Of a stretch of DNA of 39,822 bases, positions 23,137 through 31,489 are shown piece after piece. This DNA is from JBBRNH01 sp038230415. Its GTDB lineage: Bacteria; Bacteroidota; Bacteroidia; Cytophagales; Spirosomataceae. The stretch's first letter is position 1. The number at the start of each line of letters is the position of its first letter. The stretch spans positions 1 to 39,822 of the forward strand of contig JBBRNH010000051.1 of assembly GCA_038230415.1 (NCBI GenBank), in the 5' to 3' direction. The position numbers and the translations under genes are program-made. The notes under the pieces are model-generated. The model was not told where the DNA came from. It did not search any database and saw only the letters and a list, made by a program, of their open reading frames with translations.

Positions 23137-24126
23137 ATGACAAAAAAGCTAAAATCACTGACAGTATTAGTTCTTTTTTTCGTTTGCAGTCAAAAATTGA
23201 CGGCACAGATAAATCTTCATACGGAAGACTTATCTCGCTTTTATCAAGCATTTGACAGCGTGTTTACTACAACTGACTCGTCAAAGCAAATGGGAATTAT
23301 ACAAGACGTTTATGTTGACAAAGCAAGCAAAGGACTGAAAGAATTTATGCAGATGACAGGTATTAATACCATTGAATTAAGGAAGTATATACGCTCAAAC
23401 AAAGAAAGTCTTACCAAAAAGAGACCCTGGATAATGTCCGTGTTAAAACAACAAGCAACAATTGAAAAGAAGATAGAGCGATTCAAAAAACTTTATCCAG
23501 ACTTCCGAGATGGCGATATATATTTTTGTGTAGGAGTAAATAGAACGGGTGGGACTATAAATGACAAGACTGTTTACATTGGTACAGAAGTAGTCGCAAC
23601 AGATAAAGAGAATTGGGCTGTCTTCACCGTTTTGCACGAGTTTACACACACGCAGCAGTGGACGCAACGAAATATGGTTCGCTTAATGAGTAGCGATTCT
23701 TTAGTGAAAAATTACATGAGTACCCATACGCAATTGCTTGGTAGAGCCTTGGAAGAAGGATTGGCGGATTTTACGGGTGAGTTGGTGAATGGAGAAAGTT
23801 TAGCCAAAATAAATCCAGGTGGACACACCGCGTTTGGATTAAAAAATGAGCAATCCGTTTGGGCTACGTTTAAGAAAGAAATGTTTTTGACGTTTGATCA
23901 AAAAATGGGTTGGGTTTCAGGGAAACGAGAAATGAATGGAAGGACAGTTGAAGATCTGGGCTATTTTGTAGGACATCAAATTTGTAAAAGTTATTACAAT
24001 AAATCTAAAAACAAAGAACAGGCTTTGAGAGATATGTTAGCAACAAACTTTACTGACGAAAATGCAAAAAAGTTCTTAATCTCATCGGGTTATCTCACTA
24101 AAAAAGAGGTAGAAGAAATTAGATAA
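23137..24126 (+). CDS. Exported HExxH zinc protease (DUF2268-like)
   Basis: 329 residues with a signal peptide (MTKKLKSLTVLVLFFVCSQK, cleavage near LTAQ). The zinc site is VLHEFTHTQQW (H167, E168, H171), and a later GRALEEGLADFTGE supplies the probable third ligand (E206/E207) in the E-E-G-x-A-D form used by DUF2268-like gluzincins. Preceding IYFCVGVNRTGGTINDKTVY and DKENWAVFTV are also typical of Bacteroidota secreted members. It should be an extracytoplasmic metalloprotease of unknown target. The gene and the 231-base region before it are AT-rich, unlike the flanking DJ-1 and SDR genes, suggesting recent acquisition together with the GNAT gene 31 bases downstream. The family name is my best match and not certain; the protease call is. 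Confidence 0.8.
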   Translation: MTKKLKSLTVLVLFFVCSQKLTAQINLHTEDLSRFYQAFDSVFTTTDSSKQMGIIQDVYVDKASKGLKEFMQMTGINTIELRKYIRSNKESLTKKRPWIMSVLKQQATIEKKIERFKKLYPDFRDGDIYFCVGVNRTGGTINDKTVYIGTEVVATDKENWAVFTVLHEFTHTQQWTQRNMVRLMSSDSLVKNYMSTHTQLLGRALEEGLADFTGELVNGESLAKINPGGHTAFGLKNEQSVWATFKKEMFLTFDQKMGWVSGKREMNGRTVEDLGYFVGHQICKSYYNKSKNKEQALRDMLATNFTDENAKKFLISSGYLTKKEVEEIR

Positions 24127-24157
24127 GTAGATCAGAAAGGGTTTTACTCAGGCTAAC

Positions 24158-24670
24158 ATGAACTTTATGATTAGACCCTGGGCAATGTCAGATTTACACT
24201 GCTTGGTTAAATTCGCTAACAACTGGAATATTGCCAAAAACTTAACCGATAAATTCCCCTACCCATACACCGAACAGGACGGTGAAGACTTTATTAAATT
24301 TGCGTCAGCAGATAATCCAATTCGGGGTTTTGCGATTGACGTTGACGGGCAGGCAGTTGGGGCAATTGGTATCTATCCGCAGGCTGATATTCACAGAAAG
24401 AACGCCGAACTTGGCTATTGGTTGGCAGAACCTTTTTGGGGACAGGGAATCGTAACGAATGCCATAAAACAACTGATTGACGTTGCGTTTACGACCTACG
24501 CTATTGACAGAATATTTGCCAGACCATTTGGTACCAATCTCGCTTCGCAGAAAGTCCTCGAAAAAAATAGCTTTGTTTTGGAGGGCCGGTTTGACAACGT
24601 ACTGTTTAAAAATGGCGAATATTTAGACGAACTTATCTACGCAATCAGACGCGAAAACTGGAAAAAGTAA
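24158..24670 (+). CDS. GNAT family N-acetyltransferase (RimJ/RimL type)
   Basis: 170 residues. The N-terminus IRPWAMSDLHCLVKFANNWN is the RimJ/RimL-like opening. The substrate/strand core GFAIDVDGQAVGAIGIYPQA leads to the acetyl-CoA loop ELGYWLAEPFWGQGIVTNAI, and IDRIFARPFGTNLASQKVLE with NSFVLEGRFDNVLFKNGEYL closes the fold. It transfers acetyl from acetyl-CoA to an amine; such proteins modify protein N-termini, amino sugars or antibiotics, and no specific substrate can be read. The ATG at 24158 is used here; a second ATG at 24167 (MIRPW) is an equally usual family start. It follows the metalloprotease by 31 bases on the same strand and shares its lower GC, and it converges on the SDR gene. 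Confidence 0.9.
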   Translation: MNFMIRPWAMSDLHCLVKFANNWNIAKNLTDKFPYPYTEQDGEDFIKFASADNPIRGFAIDVDGQAVGAIGIYPQADIHRKNAELGYWLAEPFWGQGIVTNAIKQLIDVAFTTYAIDRIFARPFGTNLASQKVLEKNSFVLEGRFDNVLFKNGEYLDELIYAIRRENWKK

Positions 24671-24699
24671 ACAATCATTTTCCACCCAGCACTGACCAC

Positions 24700-25461
24700 T
24701 CAAAACGGCGGCACACTCACACTCGTCCAGCCGCCGTCAACCACCAAACTCTGCCCCGTGATGTGGCGCGATGCCGGATTCACCAAAAACAGCGCGGCAT
24801 GGGCAATATCGGCAACGGTAGCCGGGCGGCCCATCGGCGTGATGCGTGACCAGGTTGGCAGGTACGTCGGGTCGTCGGTGGTGCGCTCGGTGGTGGTGGC
24901 TCCGGGGGCGAGGGCGTTGATGCTGATGCCGTGTGGTGATAAATCAAGCACTAAATTTTTGGCTAACATCTCCAGCCCGGCTTTGGTCATGGCATAAGCG
25001 GCTAAGCCGGGGTGCGCCTGATGCCCCACTACCGACGACATCAGCAAAATGCTCCCGCCCCCACCCTGCCCGCGCATTTGCCGGGCGGCTGCCTGCGTCA
25101 GAAAAAAGCTACCGCGCAGATTGAGGTCAACAACGCGCTGAAAATCAACGGGTTCATAATCAAAAAAGTCGCCAAAAATTGTGATGCCCGCATTGGCAAC
25201 CACCACGTCTAACCGCCCGAACTGCATGACCGCCGTTTGCACCATCTCGCCGATAAAGGCCACGTCTGAGACATCACCGGGGCAGGGTTGGCAAATGCCT
25301 CCCGCGCTTGTGATGCGGTCGGCGGCTTGCTGGCAAAGCGCGGGGTCAAGGTCGTTGAGCAGGACAGATGCCCCGGCGCGGGCGAGTTCCTGAGCAATGG
25401 CAAAGCCGATGCCCTGCCCCGCACCCGTAACAATGGCAACCTGATTGGCAAAGGGGTTCAT
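24700..25461 (-). CDS. SDR family NAD(P)-dependent oxidoreductase
   Basis: 253 residues from the ATG at 25461, which overlaps the stop of the DUF4177 gene (ATGA); an open frame continues upstream but has no family similarity. Classical short-chain dehydrogenase motifs: IVTGAGQGIGFAIAQELARA (cofactor loop TGxxxGIG), VVANAGI (NAG), LLMSSVVGHQAHPG (catalytic Ser) and AAYAMTKAGLEM (Y156, K160). The C-terminal ALFLVNPASRHITGQSLVVD and GGW complete it. ALNDLDP-type Asp after strand two (LLNDLDPAL) suggests NAD over NADP. It resembles glucose or 3-oxoacyl-type dehydrogenases; the substrate is unknown. Last gene of a three-gene coupled operon. Confidence 0.92.
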   Translation of the reverse strand: MNPFANQVAIVTGAGQGIGFAIAQELARAGASVLLNDLDPALCQQAADRITSAGGICQPCPGDVSDVAFIGEMVQTAVMQFGRLDVVVANAGITIFGDFFDYEPVDFQRVVDLNLRGSFFLTQAAARQMRGQGGGGSILLMSSVVGHQAHPGLAAYAMTKAGLEMLAKNLVLDLSPHGISINALAPGATTTERTTDDPTYLPTWSRITPMGRPATVADIAHAALFLVNPASRHITGQSLVVDGGWTSVSVPPF

Positions 25462-25661
25462 TCGGCAGGAAGTTCGCGTTTCAGGAGAATGGAAACACTG
25501 CGGGTTCCGCCACCACTCACCTCGGTCTCGAACGCCGAGATAACCTCCCAACCCAAGCGGCCCAATTCATTTAATTTATCGGTAAGTGTCTGGCTATCAA
25601 TTTTCCCACCTAACCAGCCACCCGCTTTCGATTCTAACACCCGGTATTCAAATCGTTTCAT
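25458..25661 (-). CDS. Small DUF4177-like protein
   Basis: 67 residues. FEYRVLESKAGGWLGGKIDS at the start, then LTDKLNELGRLGWEVISAFE and RSVSILLKREL, match the layout of DUF4177 (an alpha/beta domain with a conserved L-N-x-L-G-x-x-G-W-E core and a terminal KR). Function is unknown. It starts within the deacetylase stop and ends within the SDR start (both ATGA overlaps), so it is translated as the middle member of the operon; the coupling implies a steady ratio with both neighbours but does not reveal its job. Confidence 0.8.
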   Translation of the reverse strand: MKRFEYRVLESKAGGWLGGKIDSQTLTDKLNELGRLGWEVISAFETEVSGGGTRSVSILLKRELPAE

Positions 25662-26593
25662 GATTCGCGTTTGTTAAAGGTGCCTTTGAGGTTGCTCATC
25701 AATGTTTTTGGACTCCAGTAGCCGCTGGCAATAATCCGCCGGACGCTCAACAACGGATTTTCGGGGTCGCGTTTGCGCTCGGCGAGTTGGTAGGCGAGTT
25801 TGTAGTTGCGTTTTTTGAGTTCAACGGTGGCTTCGTGGTTCCAGAGGCCAAACGGATAGGCAAAGTCAGTGACGGGCTTGCCGGTGATGGCGGCAATTTT
25901 TTCGGTGGGTTCGTCAAGCTGGGTTTTCCAATCCTCGGCGGTGTATTTTTTCACATTGTGGTGATCCCAGGTGTGGCAACCCACGTTATGGCCCCGGTCA
26001 ACGAGGTCTTTGATCTGGGTTTTGTCCATATACGGTGTTTTTCCCCGGCGACCGATGGCAACGGTCATCACGTAGTAAGACGCTTTGAAACCGAGTTTTT
26101 CTAAGATTGGCGTACCCGTTTCGTACTGATCGAGCGGTTCATCGTCGAACGTGATCATAAATGGTTTGGCGGGCAGGGCGGCTCCGGTAGTCAGGTAAGC
26201 GTAGAGTTGATCGGGCAGAATGCTGTGGTAGCCACTGTCGGCCATAATCTGGAGTTGGGCTTTAAAAACGCTCGTCGGGCAGATGTAATCCCGCGCCGAT
26301 TTCGAATCACTCGCCCGCCACTCCCGCACTTGATGGTAGCACAGAATCGGCACTTCGGGGCGGGCCAGAATGGTGGCGGCATCGGCAATTTTACCGGCTG
26401 ACACCTCGGCAGGATCGGTGCCGGGCAGGGCGGTTTTTTCGGTGCCTTTCAGGTCAGGGTCACGGGTTTCAGAGTCGGTTTTGGCCGCGCTGGTGGTGGC
26501 GGTATCGGTCGCACCGGATTTATTGGTGCTATTGCAGCCAATGGTGAGGGTTGCGGCAAGGGCCGTCAGCAGGAGTGTTCGGAAAAGAATCAT
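25658..26593 (-). CDS. Lipoprotein polysaccharide deacetylase (NodB-like, CE4)
   Basis: 311 residues from the ATG at 26593, which gives a lipoprotein signal (MILFRTLLLTALAATLTIGC, lipid-anchored Cys at about 20). A longer frame is rejected because a -7 promoter box covers it. A low-complexity Ser/Thr/Asp linker reaches about residue 70. The NodB domain follows: VPILCYHQVREW, FMITFDDEPLDQYE (D150, D151), ASYYVMTVAIG, the metal-binding VGCHTWDHHNVKKYT and FAYPFGLWN. It should remove acetyl groups from a cell-surface polysaccharide or peptidoglycan at the outer side of the envelope. It is the first gene of the ATGA-coupled operon with DUF4177 and SDR genes. Confidence 0.92.
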   Translation of the reverse strand: MILFRTLLLTALAATLTIGCNSTNKSGATDTATTSAAKTDSETRDPDLKGTEKTALPGTDPAEVSAGKIADAATILARPEVPILCYHQVREWRASDSKSARDYICPTSVFKAQLQIMADSGYHSILPDQLYAYLTTGAALPAKPFMITFDDEPLDQYETGTPILEKLGFKASYYVMTVAIGRRGKTPYMDKTQIKDLVDRGHNVGCHTWDHHNVKKYTAEDWKTQLDEPTEKIAAITGKPVTDFAYPFGLWNHEATVELKKRNYKLAYQLAERKRDPENPLLSVRRIIASGYWSPKTLMSNLKGTFNKRES

Positions 26594-26636
26594 TGTATTT
26601 CTTGAAAATCTATCGGCAATAATACCGGGGTAAACG

Positions 26637-26644
26637 CAAAAGTA
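26637..26644 (-). promoter_or_regulatory. -7 promoter box of the deacetylase operon
   Basis: TACTTTTG on the minus strand matches TAnnTTTG exactly, 43 bases before the ATG at 26593, in the 68-base gap after the histidine kinase. It gives the operon its own promoter, separate from the kinase. No -33 TTG at standard distance was found. Confidence 0.5.
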
Positions 26645-26661
26645 CGAATATGGACTCATGG

Positions 26662-29073
26662 CTAAACAGCAACGGGCAAGGTAATCGTAAACGTGGTGCC
26701 GTAGCCGGGCGCACTGTCGGCTTCGATGCGGCCCCGGTGATTATCAACAATCTTCTTGCAGATTGTCAGGCCAATGCCCGTACCGGCAAACTCACTGCGC
26801 CCGTGCAGCCGCTTGAACATCCCGAAAATCTGGTCTTTGTATTTTGCATCAAACCCGATTCCGTTATCGCTCACGATAATAACCACCTCATTATCAGTAG
26901 TAACGCCGGTTGATACGGCCCTGATTTCTACGGTAGGCTGCGGGCCGGTGTTGAATTTGAGCGCGTTGCTGATGAGGTTCTGAAATAGTTGGTGCATCTG
27001 CCCCGGCACGGCCATCAACGTCGGCAACGGCCCTACCAGCACTTCCGCTTTGCGCTCCTGAATGGTCACTTCGAGGTCGTCGCGGATGCCGTTCACAATT
27101 GCGTTCAAGTCCGTTGGCTGAACATTAGCCGACGTGTCGGAGAGTTTGGAGAGCCGCAGCACGTCATCAACCAACGCCTGCATCCGGCCCGATGCCGAAA
27201 TCATGCGGGCAAATAAGTCGCGTTCGCGTTCGTCGAGTTTGTCGGCCAGCAACCCTTCGAGCATGGTGCCAAAGGCCCGCACTTTTCGGAGCGGTTCTTT
27301 AAGGTCGTGCGAGGCTACGCTGGCAAACTGGATCAGGTCAAAATTCGAGCGTTCCAGATCATCATTGGCGTGCTGGAGGTCAGTGGTACGTTGCTTCACC
27401 AAGTCTTCCAGCACATCGGCCTGGCGTTTCCGGTCGTCAACGTCGGTGCAGGTGCCATACCAGCGCACAATCTCACCGGCTTCGTTGCGGGCGGGGGTGG
27501 CGCGGGCCAGAAACCAGCGGTACTGCCCGTCGGCCCGGCGCATCCGGTATTCGGTTTGGTATAAATCGCCGGTTTCTAAGCAGTTGCGCCATGCATCCCA
27601 CGTCCGGGTCGTATCGTCGGGGTGCAGCACGTTGGCCCAGCCGTCGGCTTTGGTCTGTTCAAAAGTCAGGCCGGTGTAGTCATACCATTGCTGATTAAAG
27701 TATTCGTGGTAGCCATCGGGCAGCGTGGCCCACACCATCTGCGGCATGGAGTCGGCGAGTTGCCGAAACCGAATCTCCGTTTCTTCGCGCAGCCGCCGAC
27801 TTTGCACCTGCCCGGTTACGTCGGTAGCGGTGAGGATAACCCGATCAATCTGCCCGTCGGCATTGGTGAGCGGGCTGTAGGCGAAGTCGAAATAAAACGT
27901 GTCAACCGCCCCGTCACGGCGCAAAACGGCGGGCGTTTCGACCCCGATGAACGGCTTGCCGGTTTTCATTACATCGTCCAGCAACTCTTCAAAACCGGCA
28001 CCGGCAGCATCCGGGATAACGGCAAACAACGGCTTGCCAATGGCTTCATCGGTAGCGTCCCACAGTTTCAGCAGGGGTAAATTAGCCCGTTCCACCACAT
28101 AATCGGGGCCGTACAGGGTGCCGATGGCGGTTGGCGTTTGCTGAAATACCTGCTGCATATACCGCTCGCTGTCTTCTATTTTTTGCCGGGCCAGCACCTG
28201 CGGTGTCACGTCGTTGATAATCGCCATCACGCCGGTCATGGTCTGGTCCAGATCACGAACGGGCTGAAAAATAAAATTTGCAAAAACGGTTTCGAGCTGC
28301 CCGGCTCGTTTCAGCATAACAGGCGTTTCACTCACCGTGTATGGCGTTCCGGTAGCGATAACCTGCCGCAGTAGTTCGTCAAACCCCTGACCCGCCACCT
28401 CAGGCAGGGCTTTGAGCAACGGAACGCCCAACAGATCATCCACGTCGCGCCCTACTAATTCGGTATACAGCGGGTTTGCCATCGTGAACGGAAGGTCTGG
28501 CGTGGCCCCTACTATTGCCATTGCCACCGGAGCCTGGGCAAAAATGGTTTGCAGCCGGTTTTGGTTTTCTTCGAGCCGCTGGCGGTTCAGGACCGTTTGC
28601 GTTGTTTCGACGAGGGGAACCAGAATGCCCCGAACCGTGCCGGTTTCGTCGCGCAGGGGCGTGTATGAAAACGTAAAATAACAGTCTTCGAGGTAGCCAT
28701 TGCGGTGGAGGGGAATCAGCAGGTCGTTGGCAGTGAAGGCTTCGCCCTGCATCACCCGGTCAAGCGTTGGGCCTACCCATTCCCAGATTTCGGGAAACGT
28801 GTCGGTGGTCCTTGCTCCGAGCGCAGCCGGGTGTTTGGTTTCGCCCAGAATAGGCCGGTAGGCATCATTATAGAATTGAATCAGGTCGGCTCCCCAGGCA
28901 ACGTACATCGGAAAGCCGGTGTCTAACAGCAACCGAACGGCGATTTTCAGCGTTTGCGGCCAGGTGTCAACGGGACCAAGGGGGGTTTGTGACCAGTCTT
29001 TTTGGCGAATCAGTTCGCCCATATCACCCCCGCCACTCAGCCAATGTACTGACGCTGATGGTTCAGTTTGCAT
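26662..29073 (-). CDS. Multi-PAS sensor histidine kinase
   Basis: 803 residues from the ATG at 29073 (MQTEPSASVHWLSGGGDMGE). There are no transmembrane segments, so sensing is cytoplasmic. Four PAS domains follow one another: about 30-165 (PMYVAWGADLIQFYNDAY), 175-300 (TIFAQAPVAMAIVGATPDLP), 305-430 (QVFQQTPTAIGTLYGPDYVV) and 440-565 (LADSMPQMVWATLPDGYHEY, ending in a PAC segment RWYGTCTDVDDRKRQ). A coiled linker leads to the HisKA helix with the phosphorylated His in SVASHDLKEPLRKV (H589), then the ATPase domain with N-box NLISNALKFN, G1 VSDNGIGFD and G2 GTGIGLTICKKIVDNH. No receiver domain or response-regulator gene adjoins; its output partner is elsewhere. It diverges from the universal stress protein gene across a 216-base gap. 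Confidence 0.94.
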   Translation of the reverse strand: MQTEPSASVHWLSGGGDMGELIRQKDWSQTPLGPVDTWPQTLKIAVRLLLDTGFPMYVAWGADLIQFYNDAYRPILGETKHPAALGARTTDTFPEIWEWVGPTLDRVMQGEAFTANDLLIPLHRNGYLEDCYFTFSYTPLRDETGTVRGILVPLVETTQTVLNRQRLEENQNRLQTIFAQAPVAMAIVGATPDLPFTMANPLYTELVGRDVDDLLGVPLLKALPEVAGQGFDELLRQVIATGTPYTVSETPVMLKRAGQLETVFANFIFQPVRDLDQTMTGVMAIINDVTPQVLARQKIEDSERYMQQVFQQTPTAIGTLYGPDYVVERANLPLLKLWDATDEAIGKPLFAVIPDAAGAGFEELLDDVMKTGKPFIGVETPAVLRRDGAVDTFYFDFAYSPLTNADGQIDRVILTATDVTGQVQSRRLREETEIRFRQLADSMPQMVWATLPDGYHEYFNQQWYDYTGLTFEQTKADGWANVLHPDDTTRTWDAWRNCLETGDLYQTEYRMRRADGQYRWFLARATPARNEAGEIVRWYGTCTDVDDRKRQADVLEDLVKQRTTDLQHANDDLERSNFDLIQFASVASHDLKEPLRKVRAFGTMLEGLLADKLDERERDLFARMISASGRMQALVDDVLRLSKLSDTSANVQPTDLNAIVNGIRDDLEVTIQERKAEVLVGPLPTLMAVPGQMHQLFQNLISNALKFNTGPQPTVEIRAVSTGVTTDNEVVIIVSDNGIGFDAKYKDQIFGMFKRLHGRSEFAGTGIGLTICKKIVDNHRGRIEADSAPGYGTTFTITLPVAV

Positions 29074-29289
29074 ACCGTTACTGTTTTCTTTCTGTAAATG
29101 ATGGAGCAAGTTACGCAGCAAGCGGCATTTTGCTGATAACCCGATTGTTTGGGATAGCTGACGAAGGGTAGTACGAAAAGACCCAAAAGCGGTGTTCAGG
29201 CGTAGCCATTTAATAATTTCACAACACCGGAGCCGGGTATATCGCCCGGCCCCGGCGTTTCTATGGCTGTCAACCAATGACTTATTCTG

Positions 29290-30153
29290 ATGAAAACCAT
29301 TCTGTTTCCAACCGATTTCAACACCACGACCGCTGCCCTCGGCTGGGCGCGGCTGTTTGCCGGCCAGCCCGGCGCGTCGCTGCTGTTACTGCACGTATTT
29401 CAGCCAGCCGCGCCAGACACCACGCTGCCAACGGTAGGTACGCTCGGTTTGGGTATGGAGCCATCGCTGCACCTCGAAGATTTCAGCCGTGAGCAACTGA
29501 CCGACATGGCCGACCGACTCCGCGCCGAAGGGCTGACCGTGACCACCGACTGGCGGGTTGATACTGTGGAGGACGGGATTCTGACCGCTGCCGAAGAAAC
29601 CGGGGCCGACCTGATTATCACGGGCCGCAGCGAACTCAATAACTTCTTCGACCGGCTCGTTGGCTCGGCCACCACCGGCATTGCCCGCCACGCCCACTGC
29701 CCGGTGTTGATTGTTCCAAGTCATGATGTGTCAGATCAAGACATTGAAAATCAGACAGATAGTACACCTGCTCAACTCCGCACCATTGTTTTTGCATCCT
29801 CATTACAAGCCGACGAAACCGGCGTGATGCGGCAGGTAGCTGAGTTGGCCCATACCTTCGGCGCGTCGGTGCAGGTGTTGAAAGTTCACGCCGAAAATCA
29901 GCCGACTATTTTTAACGATGCTGACTCAGTAGCCGGTTTGCAACAGGAATTTGGGGCCGACCGATTGCAGGTTATGAAAGTAGATGCCCGAACGGTTTCG
30001 GGTGGTTTGCAGGATTTTTTGCACGAACATGACACCGATTTATTGGTGATGACCACCCACGCCCGCGACTTTTTTGACCGGCTTCTCAGCCCCAGCCTCA
30101 CCGAACGCATGGTGCTGCGGGCCGAGTTGCCGCTGCTGGTGTTTCATGCGTAA
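29290..30153 (+). CDS. Universal stress protein, two UspA domains
   Basis: 287 residues with two tandem UspA domains: domain one about 1-145 (MKTILFPTDFNTTTAALGWA to HAHCPVLIVP), domain two about 158-287 (RTIVFASSLQADETGVMRQV to ELPLLVFHA). The first has the nucleotide-binding run ITGRSELNNFFDRLVGSATT (G-x2-G-x9-G type); the second keeps VMTTHARDFFDRLLSPSLTE but lacks the glycines, so probably only domain one binds ATP. Such proteins support survival under starvation or respiratory stress. An ATG 13 bases upstream in another frame is not used. It is divergent from the PAS kinase and is followed by twin palindromic repeats. Confidence 0.9.
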   Translation: MKTILFPTDFNTTTAALGWARLFAGQPGASLLLLHVFQPAAPDTTLPTVGTLGLGMEPSLHLEDFSREQLTDMADRLRAEGLTVTTDWRVDTVEDGILTAAEETGADLIITGRSELNNFFDRLVGSATTGIARHAHCPVLIVPSHDVSDQDIENQTDSTPAQLRTIVFASSLQADETGVMRQVAELAHTFGASVQVLKVHAENQPTIFNDADSVAGLQQEFGADRLQVMKVDARTVSGGLQDFLHEHDTDLLVMTTHARDFFDRLLSPSLTERMVLRAELPLLVFHA

Positions 30154-30161
30154 TAAAGTTA

Positions 30162-30239
30162 CCCACCGCCACCAGGCTGTGGGGGTATTTGCATAAATGG
30201 GACATCCCGCCTGAAACGGCACAGCTTAGTGGCGGTGCC
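30162..30239. repeat. Palindromic repeat, copy 1 of a tandem pair
   Basis: A 78-base element bounded by CACCGCCACCAGGCTGTG (30164-30181) and its inverted form with two changes (30220-30237). It shares arms and the CCTGAAACGGCACAGC segment with copy 2; the middles differ. It starts 8 bases after the universal stress gene stop. Confidence 0.88.
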
Positions 30240-30249
30240 GAACCGGTTT

Positions 30250-30327
30250 CCCACCGCCACCAGGCTGTGGGTACATCCCAACCAACTGGCTTCACCGCCT
30301 GAAACGGCACAGCCTGGTGGCGGTGCC
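30250..30327. repeat. Palindromic repeat, copy 2 of a tandem pair
   Basis: A 78-base element with perfect 18-base inverted arms at 30252-30269 and 30308-30325. It lies 10 bases after copy 1 and 19 bases before the proB stop, between two convergent genes, so it may end transcripts from both sides. The pair resembles REP/BIME arrangements. Confidence 0.9.
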
Positions 30328-30346
30328 AAACAAACTGAACAAACAC

Positions 30347-31378
30347 TCAAAACAACACAATATCACTCGCGTTGGCGACGGCTACGTTTGGCTGGCCGAG
30401 TCGGGCGGTGAGGTCATCAGACGACAGGCGGGCTTTGGCAACGGCTACCACCTCGCCGGTTTCGTCTAAAATCTCGATGATTTCCCCGGCAGCAAATTCG
30501 CCCGGCACGGCCCGCACACCAACGGCCAGCAAACTGTTTCGGCGGTGCAAGGCCCGCACCGCGCCCGCGTCAACCGCCACCTGCCCAACGGCCAAACTAC
30601 CACTACCCAACCACCGATTCCGGGCCGATACCGACACCGGCTGCGCGTCGAACACGGTGCCGATGTCGCCCCGCACGGCCTGATTGATGGCATCGTTGGC
30701 CTGCATTCCAAAAATCACCACGCCCACACCGAGCCGGGTAGCGAGTTTGGCAAAGGTCAGTTTTGAGGTCATGCCGCCCAACCCGGTGGCCGATTTGTCG
30801 GGCCGGACAACGGCAAAAACAGCCGCATCGAACCCCGTAACGTGCCTGATAATCTGGCCATTATCGTCTAACAAACCACCAACCGATGTGCAGAGCAGGA
30901 GCCGTTCGGCCCCAAACCCAACGGCGATGAGCGTGGCTAACTCGTCGTTGTCGGAGAATTTCAGTTCGCGGCTACTGACTACATCGTTCTCGTTGGCTAT
31001 CGGGATAATGCCGTTGGCCCAGAGTTCGTGGTAGGTGTTTTTGAGTTGCAGAAACTGATCGCGGCTGGCAAAGTGGTGGCGTTCGCACAGGCTCTGCGCT
31101 ACGGGAATACCGTATTGAGCAAAATAGCGGCTATAAATACCGAGCAGTAACGGATTGCCAACGGCGGCTGCGGCTTTGCGCTGGGTGAGGTCGCCCCGGT
31201 AATCGCGCAAAAAACCCCGCCCCGCCCCCACCGCCCCCGACGATACCAGCACAATATTATACGCCAAATGCAGGGCAGCCACCTGCCGGGCAATGTCGGC
31301 CAAAACCGGCTCATCGAGTTCGCCAGAGGGCGTGGTGATGGAGGCCGTGCCAAATTTGAGAACAAGAACAGGTTTCAT
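30347..31378 (-). CDS. proB: Glutamate 5-kinase
   Basis: 343 residues; catalyses ATP-dependent phosphorylation of glutamate, the first step of proline synthesis, in the cytosol. Amino-acid-kinase domain: VLVLKFGTASITTPSGELDE (phosphate loop), YNIVLVSSGAVGAGRGFLRD, PIANENDVVSSRELKFSDND (substrate loop), LLLCTSVGGLLDD and ATGLGGMTSKLTFAKLATRL (GGM-T-K nucleotide motif). A C-terminal PUA domain starts near residue 255 (VAVDAGAVRALHRRNSLLAV) and ends NVAVANASDIVLF. The usual partner proA is not next to it. A short hairpin with arms CCGACA/TGTCGG lies at about 31393-31407 in its leader, 15-30 bases before the ATG; a regulatory role is possible but unsupported. Confidence 0.96.
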   Translation of the reverse strand: MKPVLVLKFGTASITTPSGELDEPVLADIARQVAALHLAYNIVLVSSGAVGAGRGFLRDYRGDLTQRKAAAAVGNPLLLGIYSRYFAQYGIPVAQSLCERHHFASRDQFLQLKNTYHELWANGIIPIANENDVVSSRELKFSDNDELATLIAVGFGAERLLLCTSVGGLLDDNGQIIRHVTGFDAAVFAVVRPDKSATGLGGMTSKLTFAKLATRLGVGVVIFGMQANDAINQAVRGDIGTVFDAQPVSVSARNRWLGSGSLAVGQVAVDAGAVRALHRRNSLLAVGVRAVPGEFAAGEIIEILDETGEVVAVAKARLSSDDLTARLGQPNVAVANASDIVLF

Positions 31379-31489
31379 GACGGGGTTGTTTCCGACAGCA
31401 TTCTGTTGTCGGCATTAGATAGTAACGAAATAATAAGGACCCGTTTTTTGAGAGGCAGACGGCAGAATACGGTCCGGTACAATTGACCA

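Noticed and set aside
24152..24175. Second attC-like start, GCTAACATG followed by CTTTATG, like the minus-strand start of the 19061-19121 hairpin
   Set aside because: No matching GTTRRRY end or stem follows; it overlaps the GNAT start codon and the likeness is short enough to be chance.
26594..26659. 22-residue extension of the polysaccharide deacetylase
   Set aside because: It would hide the lipoprotein signal and overlaps an exact -7 promoter box.
29074..29277. 68-residue extension of the histidine kinase
   Set aside because: Arg- and Cys-rich without similarity to PAS kinases, in the divergent intergenic region.
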